A stretch of DNA of 21,320 bases from Proteobacteria bacterium UBA4656 (GTDB lineage: Bacteria; Pseudomonadota; Gammaproteobacteria; Xanthomonadales; Ahniellaceae), in assembly GCA_002405525.1 (NCBI GenBank), contig DHLY01000079.1:17483-38802 (forward strand). Direction: 5' to 3'. The translations under genes were made by a program, and so were the position numbers. This document shows, in pieces, positions 13,452-21,320 of the stretch (position 1 is the first letter of the stretch; each line of letters begins with the position of its first letter). The notes beneath the pieces are model-generated. The model was not told the DNA's origin. It made no database searches and was given only the letters and a program-made list of their open reading frames with translations.

Positions 13452-15176
13452 ATGCAGATGAACCCCGCCGCCCTTACCGGCCTCACCGGCATCGCCCGGC
13501 GTCTGGTCGTGGACGGCGTGCTTGGCGACGACGAGGCACGCAAGGCGGCCGAGGCCGCGGCGCGGCAGAAGATCCCGCTGGTCTCCTACCTGGTCCAGAA
13601 CGGGCTGGCTCCCGCGGCCGCGACCGCGGCCGCCGCGGCCGCCGAGTTCGGCATGCCGCTGTTCGACGCCCGCGCGCTGGACCTCAAGAACGCGCCGGTG
13701 AAGCTGGTCGAGGAGAAACTGATCAGGGCCCACAAGGCGCTGCCGCTGTTCAAGCGCGGCAACCGGCTGTTCGTCGGCATCGCCGACCCCACCAACCTGC
13801 GCGCGCTGGACGAGATCAAGTTCAACACCAACCATTCGGTGGAGCCGATCATCGTTCCCGAAGACCAGTTGGAGCGCCTGCTCGAGCAGGCGCTGGCCGG
13901 GGCGGACACCCTCGCCTCCGTGGTCGGCGACGACGAGGGCCTGGACAATCTCGACCTCGACATGGGGGGCGGTGACGAGGCGGACGAGGGCGGCGGCGTC
14001 GACGCGTCCGGCGCCGACGACACGCCGGTGGTGAAGTTCGTCAACAAGGTGCTGCTGGACGCGATCAAGCGCGGCGCCTCCGACATCCATTTCGAGCCGT
14101 ACGAAAGTGTCTACCGCGTGCGCCTGCGGATGGACGGCATCCTGCGGCCGGTGGCGAGCCCGCCGCAGAAGCTCAACGCGCGCATCGCCTCGCGCCTGAA
14201 GGTGATGGCCGGCCTCGACATCGCCGAGCGCCGCGTGCCGCAGGACGGCCGGATCAAGCTGAACATCTCCAAGACCAAGGCGATCGACTTCCGTGTCAGC
14301 ACCTGCCCGACCCTGTTCGGGGAAAAGATCGTGCTGCGAATCCTCGACGCGTCGGCGGCCAAGCTGGGGATCGAGAAGCTGGGCTACGAGGAAGACCAGA
14401 AGCAGCTCTTCCTCGACGCCATTTCCAAGCCCTACGGGATGGTTCTGGTGACCGGGCCCACGGGCTCGGGGAAGACCGTGTCGCTGTACACCGCGCTCAA
14501 CATCCTCAACACCGACGGCGTCAACATCTCGACCGTCGAAGACCCGGTCGAGATCCGCGTGCCCGGCATCAACCAGGTGCAGCAGAACGCCAAGAAGGGC
14601 ATGACCTTCGCCGCCGCGCTGCGGTCCTTCCTGCGCCAGGACCCCGACATCATCATGGTCGGCGAGATCCGCGACCTGGAAACCGCCGAAATCGCGGTCA
14701 AGGCGGCGCAGACCGGGCACATGGTGCTGTCCACCCTGCACACCAACGATGCGCCGCAGACCGTGGCGCGCCTGATGAACATGGGCATCGCCCCGTACAA
14801 CATCACGTCCTCGGTCACCCTGGTCATCGCCCAGCGCCTGGCCCGTCGCCTGCACGACTGCAAACGGCCGCTGAATCTTCCGGTCGAAGCCCTGGTGGCC
14901 GAGGGCTTCAGCGAGGCGGAGGCCCGGAACATGCAGATGTTCGAGGCGGTCGGTTGCTCCGGCTGCAACGACGGCTACAAGGGCAGGGTCGGCATCTACC
15001 AGGTGATGCCGATGGCCGAACAGATCCAGAAGATCATCCTGTCCGGTGGCAACGCGCTGCAGATCGCCGCCGCCGCGAAGGAAGCCGGCATCCGGGACCT
15101 GCGGGCGTCGGCATTGAAGAAGGTCCGCGACGGGCTGACCAGCCTCGCCGAAATCAACCGCGTGACGAAGGACTAA
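13452..15176 (+). CDS. pilB: PilB, type IV pilus assembly ATPase
   Basis: This hexameric cytoplasmic ATPase powers pilus extension by turning PilC. The 574-residue length is normal. The N-terminal region (about 1-150) fits the MshEN/GspE-N domain that binds c-di-GMP in some relatives, though its first RLG motif is poorly kept. It is joined by an acidic Gly/Asp-rich linker (about 159-190) to the ATPase core. The core shows Walker A GPTGSGKT (335-342), the Asp box TVEDPVEI (361-368), Walker B DIIMVGEIRD (399-408) and the His box STLHTND (427-433). Of the zinc-binding cysteines usual in PilB, Cys470, Cys502 and Cys505 are visible; the fourth, expected just before Cys470, is His468 or absent. The ATG at 13452 has a weak ribosome binding site, and ATG 13458 is possible. 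It leads the pilB-pilC-pilD-coaE run. Confidence 0.97.
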   Translation: MQMNPAALTGLTGIARRLVVDGVLGDDEARKAAEAAARQKIPLVSYLVQNGLAPAAATAAAAAAEFGMPLFDARALDLKNAPVKLVEEKLIRAHKALPLFKRGNRLFVGIADPTNLRALDEIKFNTNHSVEPIIVPEDQLERLLEQALAGADTLASVVGDDEGLDNLDLDMGGGDEADEGGGVDASGADDTPVVKFVNKVLLDAIKRGASDIHFEPYESVYRVRLRMDGILRPVASPPQKLNARIASRLKVMAGLDIAERRVPQDGRIKLNISKTKAIDFRVSTCPTLFGEKIVLRILDASAAKLGIEKLGYEEDQKQLFLDAISKPYGMVLVTGPTGSGKTVSLYTALNILNTDGVNISTVEDPVEIRVPGINQVQQNAKKGMTFAAALRSFLRQDPDIIMVGEIRDLETAEIAVKAAQTGHMVLSTLHTNDAPQTVARLMNMGIAPYNITSSVTLVIAQRLARRLHDCKRPLNLPVEALVAEGFSEAEARNMQMFEAVGCSGCNDGYKGRVGIYQVMPMAEQIQKIILSGGNALQIAAAAKEAGIRDLRASALKKVRDGLTSLAEINRVTKD

Positions 15177-15179
15177 GCC

Positions 15180-16433
15180 ATGGCCACCGCAACCGCGAAG
15201 ACCGGCGTGCAGAGCCGCAGCCAGCTGAGCCAGATGACGACCTTCGTCTGGAGCGGCAAGGACAAGCGCGGCGTCACCATCAAGGGCGAGACGCTGAGCA
15301 AGAACGCGGCGCTGCTCAAGGCCGAACTGCGCAAGCAGGGCATCGTGCCGCGACGGATCGCACCCAAGGCCAAGCCGCTGTTCGGCTCCGCCGGCAAGCG
15401 CATCACGCCGCGCGATGTCGCCATCTTCAGCCGCCAGTTGGCCACCATGATGCAGTCCGGGGTGCCGATGGTGCAAGCCTTCGACATCATTTCCGGCGGC
15501 GTGACCAACCCGCGGATGAAGCAGCTGCTCACCGCGATCAAGACCGACATCGAGAGCGGCTCGACGCTCAACGAGGCGCTGGGCAAGCATCCGGTCCAGT
15601 TCGACGCCCTCTACCAGAACCTGGTCCGCGCCGGCGAGTCGGCGGGCGTGCTCGACACGGTGCTGGACACTGTCGCCACCTACAAGGAGAACATCGAAAG
15701 CCTCAAGGGCAAGATCAAGAAGGCGTTGTTCTATCCGGCGACGGTGTTCGCGGTCGCGATCATCGTGGCCGCCATCCTGCTGATCTTCGTGGTGCCCACT
15801 TTCGAGGGTCTGTTCCGCTCCTTCGGCGCGGACCTGCCGGCGTTCACCAAGATGATCGTGGCGGCGTCCGACTTCATGGTGGTCTGGTGGTGGGCGATGC
15901 TGGTCGGCACGGCAGGCGCCGCATTCGGGCTCATGGCGCTCTACAAGCGTTCAGTGCCGATGCAACACCTGATCGACCGCACCTCGCTCAGGCTGCCGGT
16001 GATCGGTGGCATCCTGCACAGCTCGGCGATCGCGCGTTTCGCGCGCACGCTGGGGGTGACCTTCAAGGCCGGCGTGCCGCTGGTCGAGGCGCTCGACACC
16101 GTATCCGGCGCCACCGGGTCGATCGTCTATTCCGATGCCGTCAAGCGAATGCGCGATGACGTCTCGGTCGGATACCAGTTGAACACCGCCATGCGACAGG
16201 TGGACCTGTTCCCCAACATGGTGGTGCAGATGACCGCCATCGGCGAGGAATCCGGTGCGCTGGACACGATGCTGTTCAAGGTCGCCGAGTTCTACGAAGA
16301 GCAGGTCAACAACGCTGTCGATGCCCTGTCGTCGCTGCTCGAGCCGTTCATCATGCTGGTGATCGGCACGCTGGTGGGCAGCATGGTGATCGGCATGTAC
16401 CTGCCGGTGTTCAAGCTGGCCGCCGCGATCTGA
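15180..16433 (+). CDS. pilC: PilC, type IV pilus inner-membrane platform protein
   Basis: This is the platform that PilB and PilT act on during pilus extension and retraction. The 417-residue protein has two GspF/T2SSF repeats, about 83-205 and 285-410. Each carries the FSRQLATMMQSGVPMVQAF or FARTLGVTFKAGVPLVEAL motif and the GE(S)SG element (AGESAGVLDTVL, IGEESGALDTML). Membrane helices lie near 185-207, 232-255 and 388-411. The short N-terminal domain (FVWSGKDKRGVTIKGE) is also typical. The start is three bases after the pilB stop, with AAGGA seven bases upstream inside the end of pilB. Confidence 0.97.
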   Translation: MATATAKTGVQSRSQLSQMTTFVWSGKDKRGVTIKGETLSKNAALLKAELRKQGIVPRRIAPKAKPLFGSAGKRITPRDVAIFSRQLATMMQSGVPMVQAFDIISGGVTNPRMKQLLTAIKTDIESGSTLNEALGKHPVQFDALYQNLVRAGESAGVLDTVLDTVATYKENIESLKGKIKKALFYPATVFAVAIIVAAILLIFVVPTFEGLFRSFGADLPAFTKMIVAASDFMVVWWWAMLVGTAGAAFGLMALYKRSVPMQHLIDRTSLRLPVIGGILHSSAIARFARTLGVTFKAGVPLVEALDTVSGATGSIVYSDAVKRMRDDVSVGYQLNTAMRQVDLFPNMVVQMTAIGEESGALDTMLFKVAEFYEEQVNNAVDALSSLLEPFIMLVIGTLVGSMVIGMYLPVFKLAAAI

Positions 16434-16448
16434 GGCCGTCCGTTCGCC

Positions 16449-17315
16449 ATGCTGGATGACGCCATGGCCATCGTGGCCGCCTGGCCGGCCACGACCGCGG
16501 CGGTGCTCGGCCTGCTGATCGGCAGCTTCCTGAACGTCGTCATCCTGCGCCTGCCGCCACGGTTGATGCATCAGTGGCGAATCGACGCCCGTGAACTGCT
16601 GGACCTGTCGCCCACAGGCGAACCAGCGCCACCGAGCCTTGTGATTCGCGCTTCGCGCTGTCCGCAGTGCGGGCACCGGCTCGCGTGGTGGGAGAACATC
16701 CCGATCCTGTCGTGGCTCGGCCTGCGCGGGCGCTGCCGGGACTGCGGCACGGCGATCTCCCTGCAGTATCCGGTGGTGGAGGCGGCCACCGCGGTGCTCT
16801 CCGTGCTGGTGGTGTTGCGCTTCGGCGCGACCGCCGAGGGCGCCGTGGCGCTGGTCGCGACCTGGGCGCTGGTGGCGTTGACCGGAATCGATCTGCGCAC
16901 ACAACTGCTTCCCGATCAGATCACCTTGCCCCTGCTCTGGCTGGGGCTGCTTGCATCGGCCAATGGGCTGTTCCTGCCGCCGGCGGCGGCGATCCTCGGC
17001 GCGACTGCGGGCTATCTGTTCCTGTGGTCGGTCTACTGGCTGTTCAAGCTCGTGACCGGCAAGGAGGGCATGGGCTACGGCGACTTCAAGCTGCTCGGCG
17101 CGCTCGGCGCGTTCTGCGGCGCGGCGGGGCTGTTGCCGATCATCCTGCTGTCGTCGCTGGTCGGTGCGGTCATCGGCGGAATGTGGCTGGTGGTGCGCGG
17201 ACGCGACCGCGCCACCCCGATTCCCTTTGGTCCGTTCCTGGCCGCGGCCGGCTGGTTGCAACTTGTTTACGGCGAACAGATTCTCGCCTGGTGGCCGGGT
17301 CTCGCGCTGCCGTGA
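16449..17315 (+). CDS. pilD: PilD, prepilin peptidase and N-methyltransferase
   Basis: This A24-family aspartic protease cuts the leader of PilA and minor pilins (and type II pseudopilins) and methylates the new N-terminus. The 288-residue length is normal. GSFLNVVILRLP (25-36) opens the protein, two CxxC pairs (Cys71/74 and Cys96/99) form the zinc site found in the long form of the enzyme, and the catalytic acids are Asp148 (TGIDLRTQLLPD) and Asp212 (GMGYGDFKLL). Several membrane helices follow. It lies 15 bp after pilC; the ribosome binding site is weak and ATG 16464 is an alternative start. Its stop overlaps the coaE start. Confidence 0.97.
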   Translation: MLDDAMAIVAAWPATTAAVLGLLIGSFLNVVILRLPPRLMHQWRIDARELLDLSPTGEPAPPSLVIRASRCPQCGHRLAWWENIPILSWLGLRGRCRDCGTAISLQYPVVEAATAVLSVLVVLRFGATAEGAVALVATWALVALTGIDLRTQLLPDQITLPLLWLGLLASANGLFLPPAAAILGATAGYLFLWSVYWLFKLVTGKEGMGYGDFKLLGALGAFCGAAGLLPIILLSSLVGAVIGGMWLVVRGRDRATPIPFGPFLAAAGWLQLVYGEQILAWWPGLALP

Positions 17316-17965
17316 ACGGGGCGCCGGCGCGGCTGCGCGTCGGGGTCACCGGCGGCGTGGCGTCGGGCAAGAGCGCGGTCTGTCGACGGCTCGCCGGACT
17401 GGGCGTCCCGGTGGTGGACGCCGACATCGTCGCGCGCGAAGTCGTCCAGCCTGGCGAGCCGGCGCTGGCGGAGGTCGTCGCGCGCTTCGGCGAGGCTGTC
17501 CTCGGACCCGACGGCGAACTCGACCGCTCGGCCTTGCGGGCGCGGGTGTTCGCCGATGCCGGGGAGCGTCGCGCGCTGGAGACGATCCTGCATCCGCGGA
17601 TCCGCGAGCGCATGCGCGCCCGGGCCGACGCCGCGGCGGGACCTTACGTGGTGCTCGCGATCCCGCTGCTCGCGGAGTCGGGAGCGGACTATTCGTGGCT
17701 GGACGCGATCGTGGTGGTGGACGCTCCCGAGGCGGTGCAGATGCAGCGCCTGATCGCGCGTGACGGCGTCGACGCGGCACTGGCGCGGGCCATGATCGCG
17801 GCCCAGGCGCCGCGCGAGCGCCGGCTGGCGCTGGCTCAGGAAGTGATCGACAACAGCGGCACGCTGTCGGACCTGCACGCCGCCGTCGACGACCTGCACC
17901 GCAGGCTCCTCGACCGCGCGCGCCGGCGCGCCGCGCCGCCCCGTCCAGCGCCCGACACGCCTTGA
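17312..17965 (+). CDS. coaE: CoaE, dephospho-CoA kinase
   Basis: This enzyme does the last step of coenzyme A synthesis, phosphorylating dephospho-CoA at the ribose 3'-OH with ATP. The 217-residue protein shows the P-loop VGVTGGVASGKS (10-21), VVDADIVAREVVQPG (the DAD motif that binds substrate), LHPRIRERM and the lid region, and the LAIPLLAESG strand. The GTG start at 17312 overlaps the pilD stop (GTGA), and the sequence begins at the family's usual distance from the P-loop. An open frame further upstream is a shadow of pilD. The pilD-coaE pair is widespread in gammaproteobacteria; the zapD and yacG genes that often follow are absent here. Confidence 0.95.
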   Translation: MNGAPARLRVGVTGGVASGKSAVCRRLAGLGVPVVDADIVAREVVQPGEPALAEVVARFGEAVLGPDGELDRSALRARVFADAGERRALETILHPRIRERMRARADAAAGPYVVLAIPLLAESGADYSWLDAIVVVDAPEAVQMQRLIARDGVDAALARAMIAAQAPRERRLALAQEVIDNSGTLSDLHAAVDDLHRRLLDRARRRAAPPRPAPDTP

Positions 17966-18042
17966 TGCGTCCGCGGGCCGGCGCGCGCACCAGTCCGGTC
18001 GCGCCATGCGCTGACGGTCGCGCTGCCGCCGGCGGACCGGGG

Positions 18043-18062
18043 CGCGCGGCAGGTGCCGCGCG
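18043..18062. terminator. GC hairpin between convergent coaE and Nudix-ThiE genes
   Basis: CGCGCGGC (18043-18050) pairs perfectly with 18055-18062 around AGGT. It lies five bases beyond the stop of the minus-strand gene and about 78 bases past coaE. There is no T-run on either side, so it is at best a weak or factor-dependent end point for both genes. Confidence 0.35.
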
Positions 18063-18067
18063 GACCT

Positions 18068-19051
18068 TCAGGGCTGGAACGCCCGGATCCCCGCCACGCC
18101 GAAGGCGCCATGGGCGCGGGCAATCTCGAGTTCGTCGGGGCCAAGGCCGCCGAGGGCGAACACCGGTAGCGGGCAGTCGCGGCACAGCGCGGCGAGGCCC
18201 TCCCAGCCGAGGACCGGCGCACCCGGGTGACTGGCGGTCGGCAACACGGGCCCGAGCAGCACGAAGTCGCAGTCGATGGCCGCGGCCCGAGCCAATTCGG
18301 CTGCGTCGTGGCAAGACGCCGACACCCAGCGCGGCCGCTGCAACGGACGCACGGTCGTCCGCGCGAGGTCGGCAGCAGTGAGATGGACCCCGATCCACCG
18401 ATGGGCATCGGCGAGCGCAAGCCCTGCCGCGCCGTTGACGAGCACCGCGACATCGACAGCGCTGCGATCGCCGTCGGCCGGGGCCCATCGGAGACTATCG
18501 GACATGCCGGCATCCGGGTGCAACGCGGACAGCACCCGATCCAGCGCCACCGCATCGAGCGCCTTGGCCCGCAATTGCAGCAGCGGCGCACCATGCGCGA
18601 GCAGCGCGCCCGCGTCGGCCAGCAGGCGTGCGGCGTCCGTGCCCGGGTCCGGCGTGATGGCGCAGGCGCGCGGCAAGCGCAGCGCCGCGGCGATCGGCAG
18701 GTCGGCGGCGGGCATCGGCCAGCGGTGCAGGTCACCGGGCGCGACCCAGACCAGCGCCTGACCCTCGCGACCATGCGGCGTGCCGCGCCAGGCGGGCACT
18801 TCGATCGCCTCCAGCACGACGGCACCGTGCGGATAGGTCCACGGCACCCGCCACAGCACCGGCCCCGGCACAGCGTCGATCCCGAGCTCTTCGTGCAGTT
18901 CGCGGGACAGGGCGTCGGCCGCCGACTCGCCCGCCTCCCGCTTGCCGCCGGGAAACTCCCACAGCCCGGCGTGCGGCCCGCGCCGTGGGCGCTGAGCGAG
19001 CAGGACCCGGCCGGCCGCGTCGCGCAGCACACCGGCGACGACGTCGATCAT
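18068..19051 (-). CDS. Nudix hydrolase (MutT-like) fused to a ThiE-like domain
   Basis: This 327-residue two-domain protein begins with a MutT-type Nudix domain. The Nudix box spans residues 36-58 with the full pattern G-x5-E-x7-RE-x2-EE-x-G (Gly36, Glu42, Arg50, Glu51, Glu54, Glu55, Gly57). MutT proteins remove oxidised nucleotides such as 8-oxo-dGTP. From about residue 128 follows a thiamine-phosphate-synthase-like barrel with LLQLRAK (157-163), GVHLTAADL (221-229) and GPVLPTASHPGAPVLG (267-282). The same fusion is known next to secA in Pseudomonas and other gammaproteobacteria. The ThiE half is shorter than stand-alone ThiE, and whether it makes thiamine phosphate is not known. The start was set at the ATG at 19051, just ahead of the Nudix strand; the open frame above it is Ala/Arg-rich and not conserved in style. 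Confidence 0.9.
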   Translation of the reverse strand: MIDVVAGVLRDAAGRVLLAQRPRRGPHAGLWEFPGGKREAGESAADALSRELHEELGIDAVPGPVLWRVPWTYPHGAVVLEAIEVPAWRGTPHGREGQALVWVAPGDLHRWPMPAADLPIAAALRLPRACAITPDPGTDAARLLADAGALLAHGAPLLQLRAKALDAVALDRVLSALHPDAGMSDSLRWAPADGDRSAVDVAVLVNGAAGLALADAHRWIGVHLTAADLARTTVRPLQRPRWVSASCHDAAELARAAAIDCDFVLLGPVLPTASHPGAPVLGWEGLAALCRDCPLPVFALGGLGPDELEIARAHGAFGVAGIRAFQP

Positions 19052-19223
19052 CGTCGCGCCCGAGTCCGCAGGGATCAGCCGGCGAGCAAGCCGCGCGGCC
19101 GCATCGCCTCTCGCAGCTGCGACCCGAGCCGCATCTGCGGGCGACACGGTCGCGCGTCGCGTCCACGGGCCCGCGGGCGCCCGGGCACCAGGGGGCCTGC
19201 CGCCGCGATCCCGCAGGGATGGT

Positions 19224-21320
19224 TCAGGCCAGCCTGCCGTGGCACTGCTTGTACTTCTTGCCGGATCCGCAGGGACACGGATCGTTGCGCCCGACCTTGG
19301 GCACGTCGCGCGCATCCGACGCGGTCGCGGCGGCGAACGCGCCGGCCTCGGCGGACTCGCGGGCCAGCACCTGCGCGGCCTCCTCGTCCACGCCGAGGCC
19401 GCCGGCGTCCGCGTGCTGGAACTGCAGCGCCGCGCGTGCCTGCCGCGCCTGCTGCTCCTGTTCGAGCCGCGCCATCTCCTCTTCGCTGCGGACGCGCACG
19501 CGGGCGAGGATGGTCACCAGTTCGGTCTTGAACTTGACCAGCATCTGCTCGAACAACTCGAAGGCCTCGCGCTTGAACTCCTGCTTGGGCTGCTTCTGCG
19601 CATAGCCGCGCAGATGGATGCCCTGGCGAAGGTAGTCCATGCTGGCGAGGTGGTCCTTCCACTGCGCGTCGAGCACCTGCAGCATCAGGTGCTTCTCCAG
19701 CTGCCGCATGACCTCGGAGCCGACCTGCGTCTCCTTCTCGCGGAAGTGACGATCAACGTCCTCCTGCACCTTCGCCCAGAGCTGGTCGGCCGCGATCTCC
19801 TGCTGGCCCTCGACGTAGCGGGCGGTGTCGATGCGGATACCGAAGTCCGCCTCGAACGCTCGCTCGAGGGCAGGCAGGTCCCACTGGGTATCGATGCTGT
19901 TCTCCGGCACGAACTGCCGGCATACCGACTCGACCACATCCCCGCGCAGGGTGGCGACGGTGCCGGCGACGTCTTCGGCCTCGAGCAGTTCGTTGCGCTG
20001 TTCGTAGATCACGCGACGCTGGTCGTTGGCGACGTCGTCGTACTCCAGCAGGTTCTTGCGGATGTCGAAGTTGTGCGCCTCGACCTTGCGCTGCGCCTTC
20101 TCGATGACCCGCGTGACCATCTTGTCCTCGAGGGCCTCGTCTTCCTTCATGCCGACCATCTTCATCCAGCGGGTGATCCATTCGGGCGCGAAGATGCGCA
20201 TCAGGCTGTCCTCGAGGGACAGGTAGAAGCGGCTGGAACCAGGGTCGCCCTGGCGACCGGAACGACCGCGCAGCTGGTTGTCGATACGGCGGCTCTCGTG
20301 GCGTTCGGTACCGATGATGTGCAGGCCGCCGGCGGCGACCACCTGCTCGTGTCGCTGCGTCCAGTCGGCGCGCGTCTCCTCGCGTCCGCCGTCGCCGGCC
20401 TCCGCCGGCAGCGCCTGCAGCTCCGCCTCAAGGCTGCCGCCGAGCACGATGTCGGTGCCGCGTCCGGCCATGTTGGTGGCGATCGTCACCGCGCCGGGTC
20501 GCCCTGCCTGGGCGACGATGTGCGCCTCGCGCTCGTGCTGCTTGGCATTCAGCACCTCGTGCGGCACGCCTTCCTTCTGCAGGACCCGCGACAGCAGTTC
20601 CGAGGTCTCGATCGAGGTCGTTCCCACCAGCACCGGCTGACCGCGCTGCCTGCAGTCGCGGACGTCGTCGAGGATCGCGTTGAACTTGGCTTCCTGCTTG
20701 AGGAACACGAGATCGGCGTGGTCCATGCGCACCATCGGGCGATGGGTGGGAATCACCACCACCTCGAGGCCATAGATGGTCTGGAACTCGTAGGCTTCGG
20801 TGTCCGCGGTGCCGGTCATGCCGGCCAGCTTGCCGTAGAGGCGGAAGTAGTTCTGGAAGGTGATCGAGGCCAGGGTCTGGTTCTCGCGCTGGATCGGCAC
20901 GCCTTCCTTCGCCTCGACCGCCTGGTGCAGGCCGTCGGACCAGCGCCGGCCGGCCAGGGTGCGTCCGGTGAATTCGTCGACGATGATCACTTCGCCGTCG
21001 CGAACGATGTAGTCGCGGTCGCGCTGGTACAGGTTGTGCGCGCGCAGCGCGGCGTTGAGATGATGCACGGCCATAAGGTTGTGCGAATCGTAGAGGCTGT
21101 CGCCCTCCTTCAGCACGCCGGCCTCGCGCAGCAGCGCCTCGGCGCGTTCCATGCCGTCCTCCGACAGGTGGACCTGCTTGGCCTTCTCATCGACGTGGAA
21201 GTCGCCGGGGCCGTCCTCCTTTTCCTGGCGAGCCAGCCGCGGCACCACGCGGTTGACCTTGAGGTAGAGCTGCGGCGACTCCTCGGCCGGGCCGGAGATG
21301 ATCAGCGGCGTGCGCGCCTC
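19224..21320 (-). CDS. secA: SecA, preprotein translocase ATPase (5' partial)
   Basis: SecA is the motor that drives unfolded proteins through SecYEG. 698 codons are visible; the N-terminal 200 or so residues, with the first ATP-binding motif, lie beyond the right edge. The frame is open to base 21320 (first visible residues [21 protein letters not shown]). Visible are the [19 protein letters not shown] segment, [14 protein letters not shown], the second nucleotide-binding domain ([15 protein letters not shown] ... [15 protein letters not shown] ... [13 protein letters not shown]) and the helical scaffold ([20 protein letters not shown]). The C-terminal zinc motif [14 protein letters not shown] that binds SecB and phospholipid is complete. 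The 172 bp between this stop and the Nudix gene start hold only a 5-bp hairpin (near 19209-19221) and no clear terminator. The GTG at 21248 is internal. Confidence 0.98.
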   Translation of the reverse strand, partial: EARTPLIISGPAEESPQLYLKVNRVVPRLARQEKEDGPGDFHVDEKAKQVHLSEDGMERAEALLREAGVLKEGDSLYDSHNLMAVHHLNAALRAHNLYQRDRDYIVRDGEVIIVDEFTGRTLAGRRWSDGLHQAVEAKEGVPIQRENQTLASITFQNYFRLYGKLAGMTGTADTEAYEFQTIYGLEVVVIPTHRPMVRMDHADLVFLKQEAKFNAILDDVRDCRQRGQPVLVGTTSIETSELLSRVLQKEGVPHEVLNAKQHEREAHIVAQAGRPGAVTIATNMAGRGTDIVLGGSLEAELQALPAEAGDGGREETRADWTQRHEQVVAAGGLHIIGTERHESRRIDNQLRGRSGRQGDPGSSRFYLSLEDSLMRIFAPEWITRWMKMVGMKEDEALEDKMVTRVIEKAQRKVEAHNFDIRKNLLEYDDVANDQRRVIYEQRNELLEAEDVAGTVATLRGDVVESVCRQFVPENSIDTQWDLPALERAFEADFGIRIDTARYVEGQQEIAADQLWAKVQEDVDRHFREKETQVGSEVMRQLEKHLMLQVLDAQWKDHLASMDYLRQGIHLRGYAQKQPKQEFKREAFELFEQMLVKFKTELVTILARVRVRSEEEMARLEQEQQARQARAALQFQHADAGGLGVDEEAAQVLARESAEAGAFAAATASDARDVPKVGRNDPCPCGSGKKYKQCHGRLA

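Noticed and set aside
13428..15590. 720-codon minus-strand frame opposite pilB and the start of pilC
   Set aside because: It mirrors the strongly conserved pilB frame, is rich in His, Arg, Gly and Asp, and has no ribosome binding site or motifs. Long antisense frames are expected at this GC content.
15951..17261. 436-codon minus-strand frame over pilC and pilD
   Set aside because: It is antisense to two certain genes and made of His/Gln/Arg-rich low-complexity sequence.
19209..19221. Small hairpin ATCCC-GCA-GGGAT downstream of secA as a terminator
   Set aside because: The stem is only 5 bp and no T-run follows on the minus strand.

Overview
The window is high-GC DNA with tightly packed genes. 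It looks like the chromosome of a gammaproteobacterium of the Xanthomonadales (Lysobacteraceae: the Lysobacter, Luteimonas and Xanthomonas group). The assignment rests on GC-rich codon use, on the type IV pilus cluster (pilR, pilA, pilB, pilC, pilD) running into coaE, and on a Nudix-ThiE-like fusion gene lying beside secA. Genus is inferred from gene order and protein style, not from a search.

Layout. (1) 2-1066: 3' part of pilR, the sigma-54 activator of the pilin gene. (2) 1067-1900: a regulatory interval with a strong hairpin, a textbook sigma-54 promoter and a structured leader, then pilA and a strong rho-independent terminator. (3) 2046-13305: about 11 kb of surface-glycan genes separating pilA from pilB. 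It holds a lone minus-strand GT-C-type membrane glycosyltransferase next to pilA. A four-gene plus-strand operon follows (GT-C/TPR membrane protein, DegT-type aminotransferase, YbhN/LPG-synthase-type membrane protein, methyltransferase). It converges at about 8.76-8.97 kb on a five-gene minus-strand operon (GT2 polyprenyl-phosphate-sugar-synthase-like enzyme, methyltransferase, GT4, methyltransferase, FemAB/GNAT-like transferase). (4) 13452-17965: pilB, pilC, pilD and coaE, closely spaced on the plus strand. (5) 18068-21320: minus-strand Nudix-ThiE-like fusion and the 3' three quarters of secA, which runs off the right edge.

How the genes fit together. PilR would activate pilA through the sigma-54 promoter. 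PilD cuts the pilin leader, PilB and PilC polymerise the pilus. The intervening block has the parts expected for building and attaching a modified sugar at the membrane: an enzyme family that loads sugar on a polyprenyl phosphate (GT2 with two C-terminal membrane helices), GT-C enzymes that use such donors in the periplasm, an aminotransferase for an amino sugar, an N-acyl/aminoacyl transferase-like protein, three methyltransferases, and a polytopic protein of a family that includes lipid flippases. The most interesting reading is a pilin (or other surface) glycosylation locus inserted in the pilus cluster. This is inferred from family and context, not shown by the sequence alone.

No tRNA, rRNA, CRISPR array, insertion sequence or transposase was seen.
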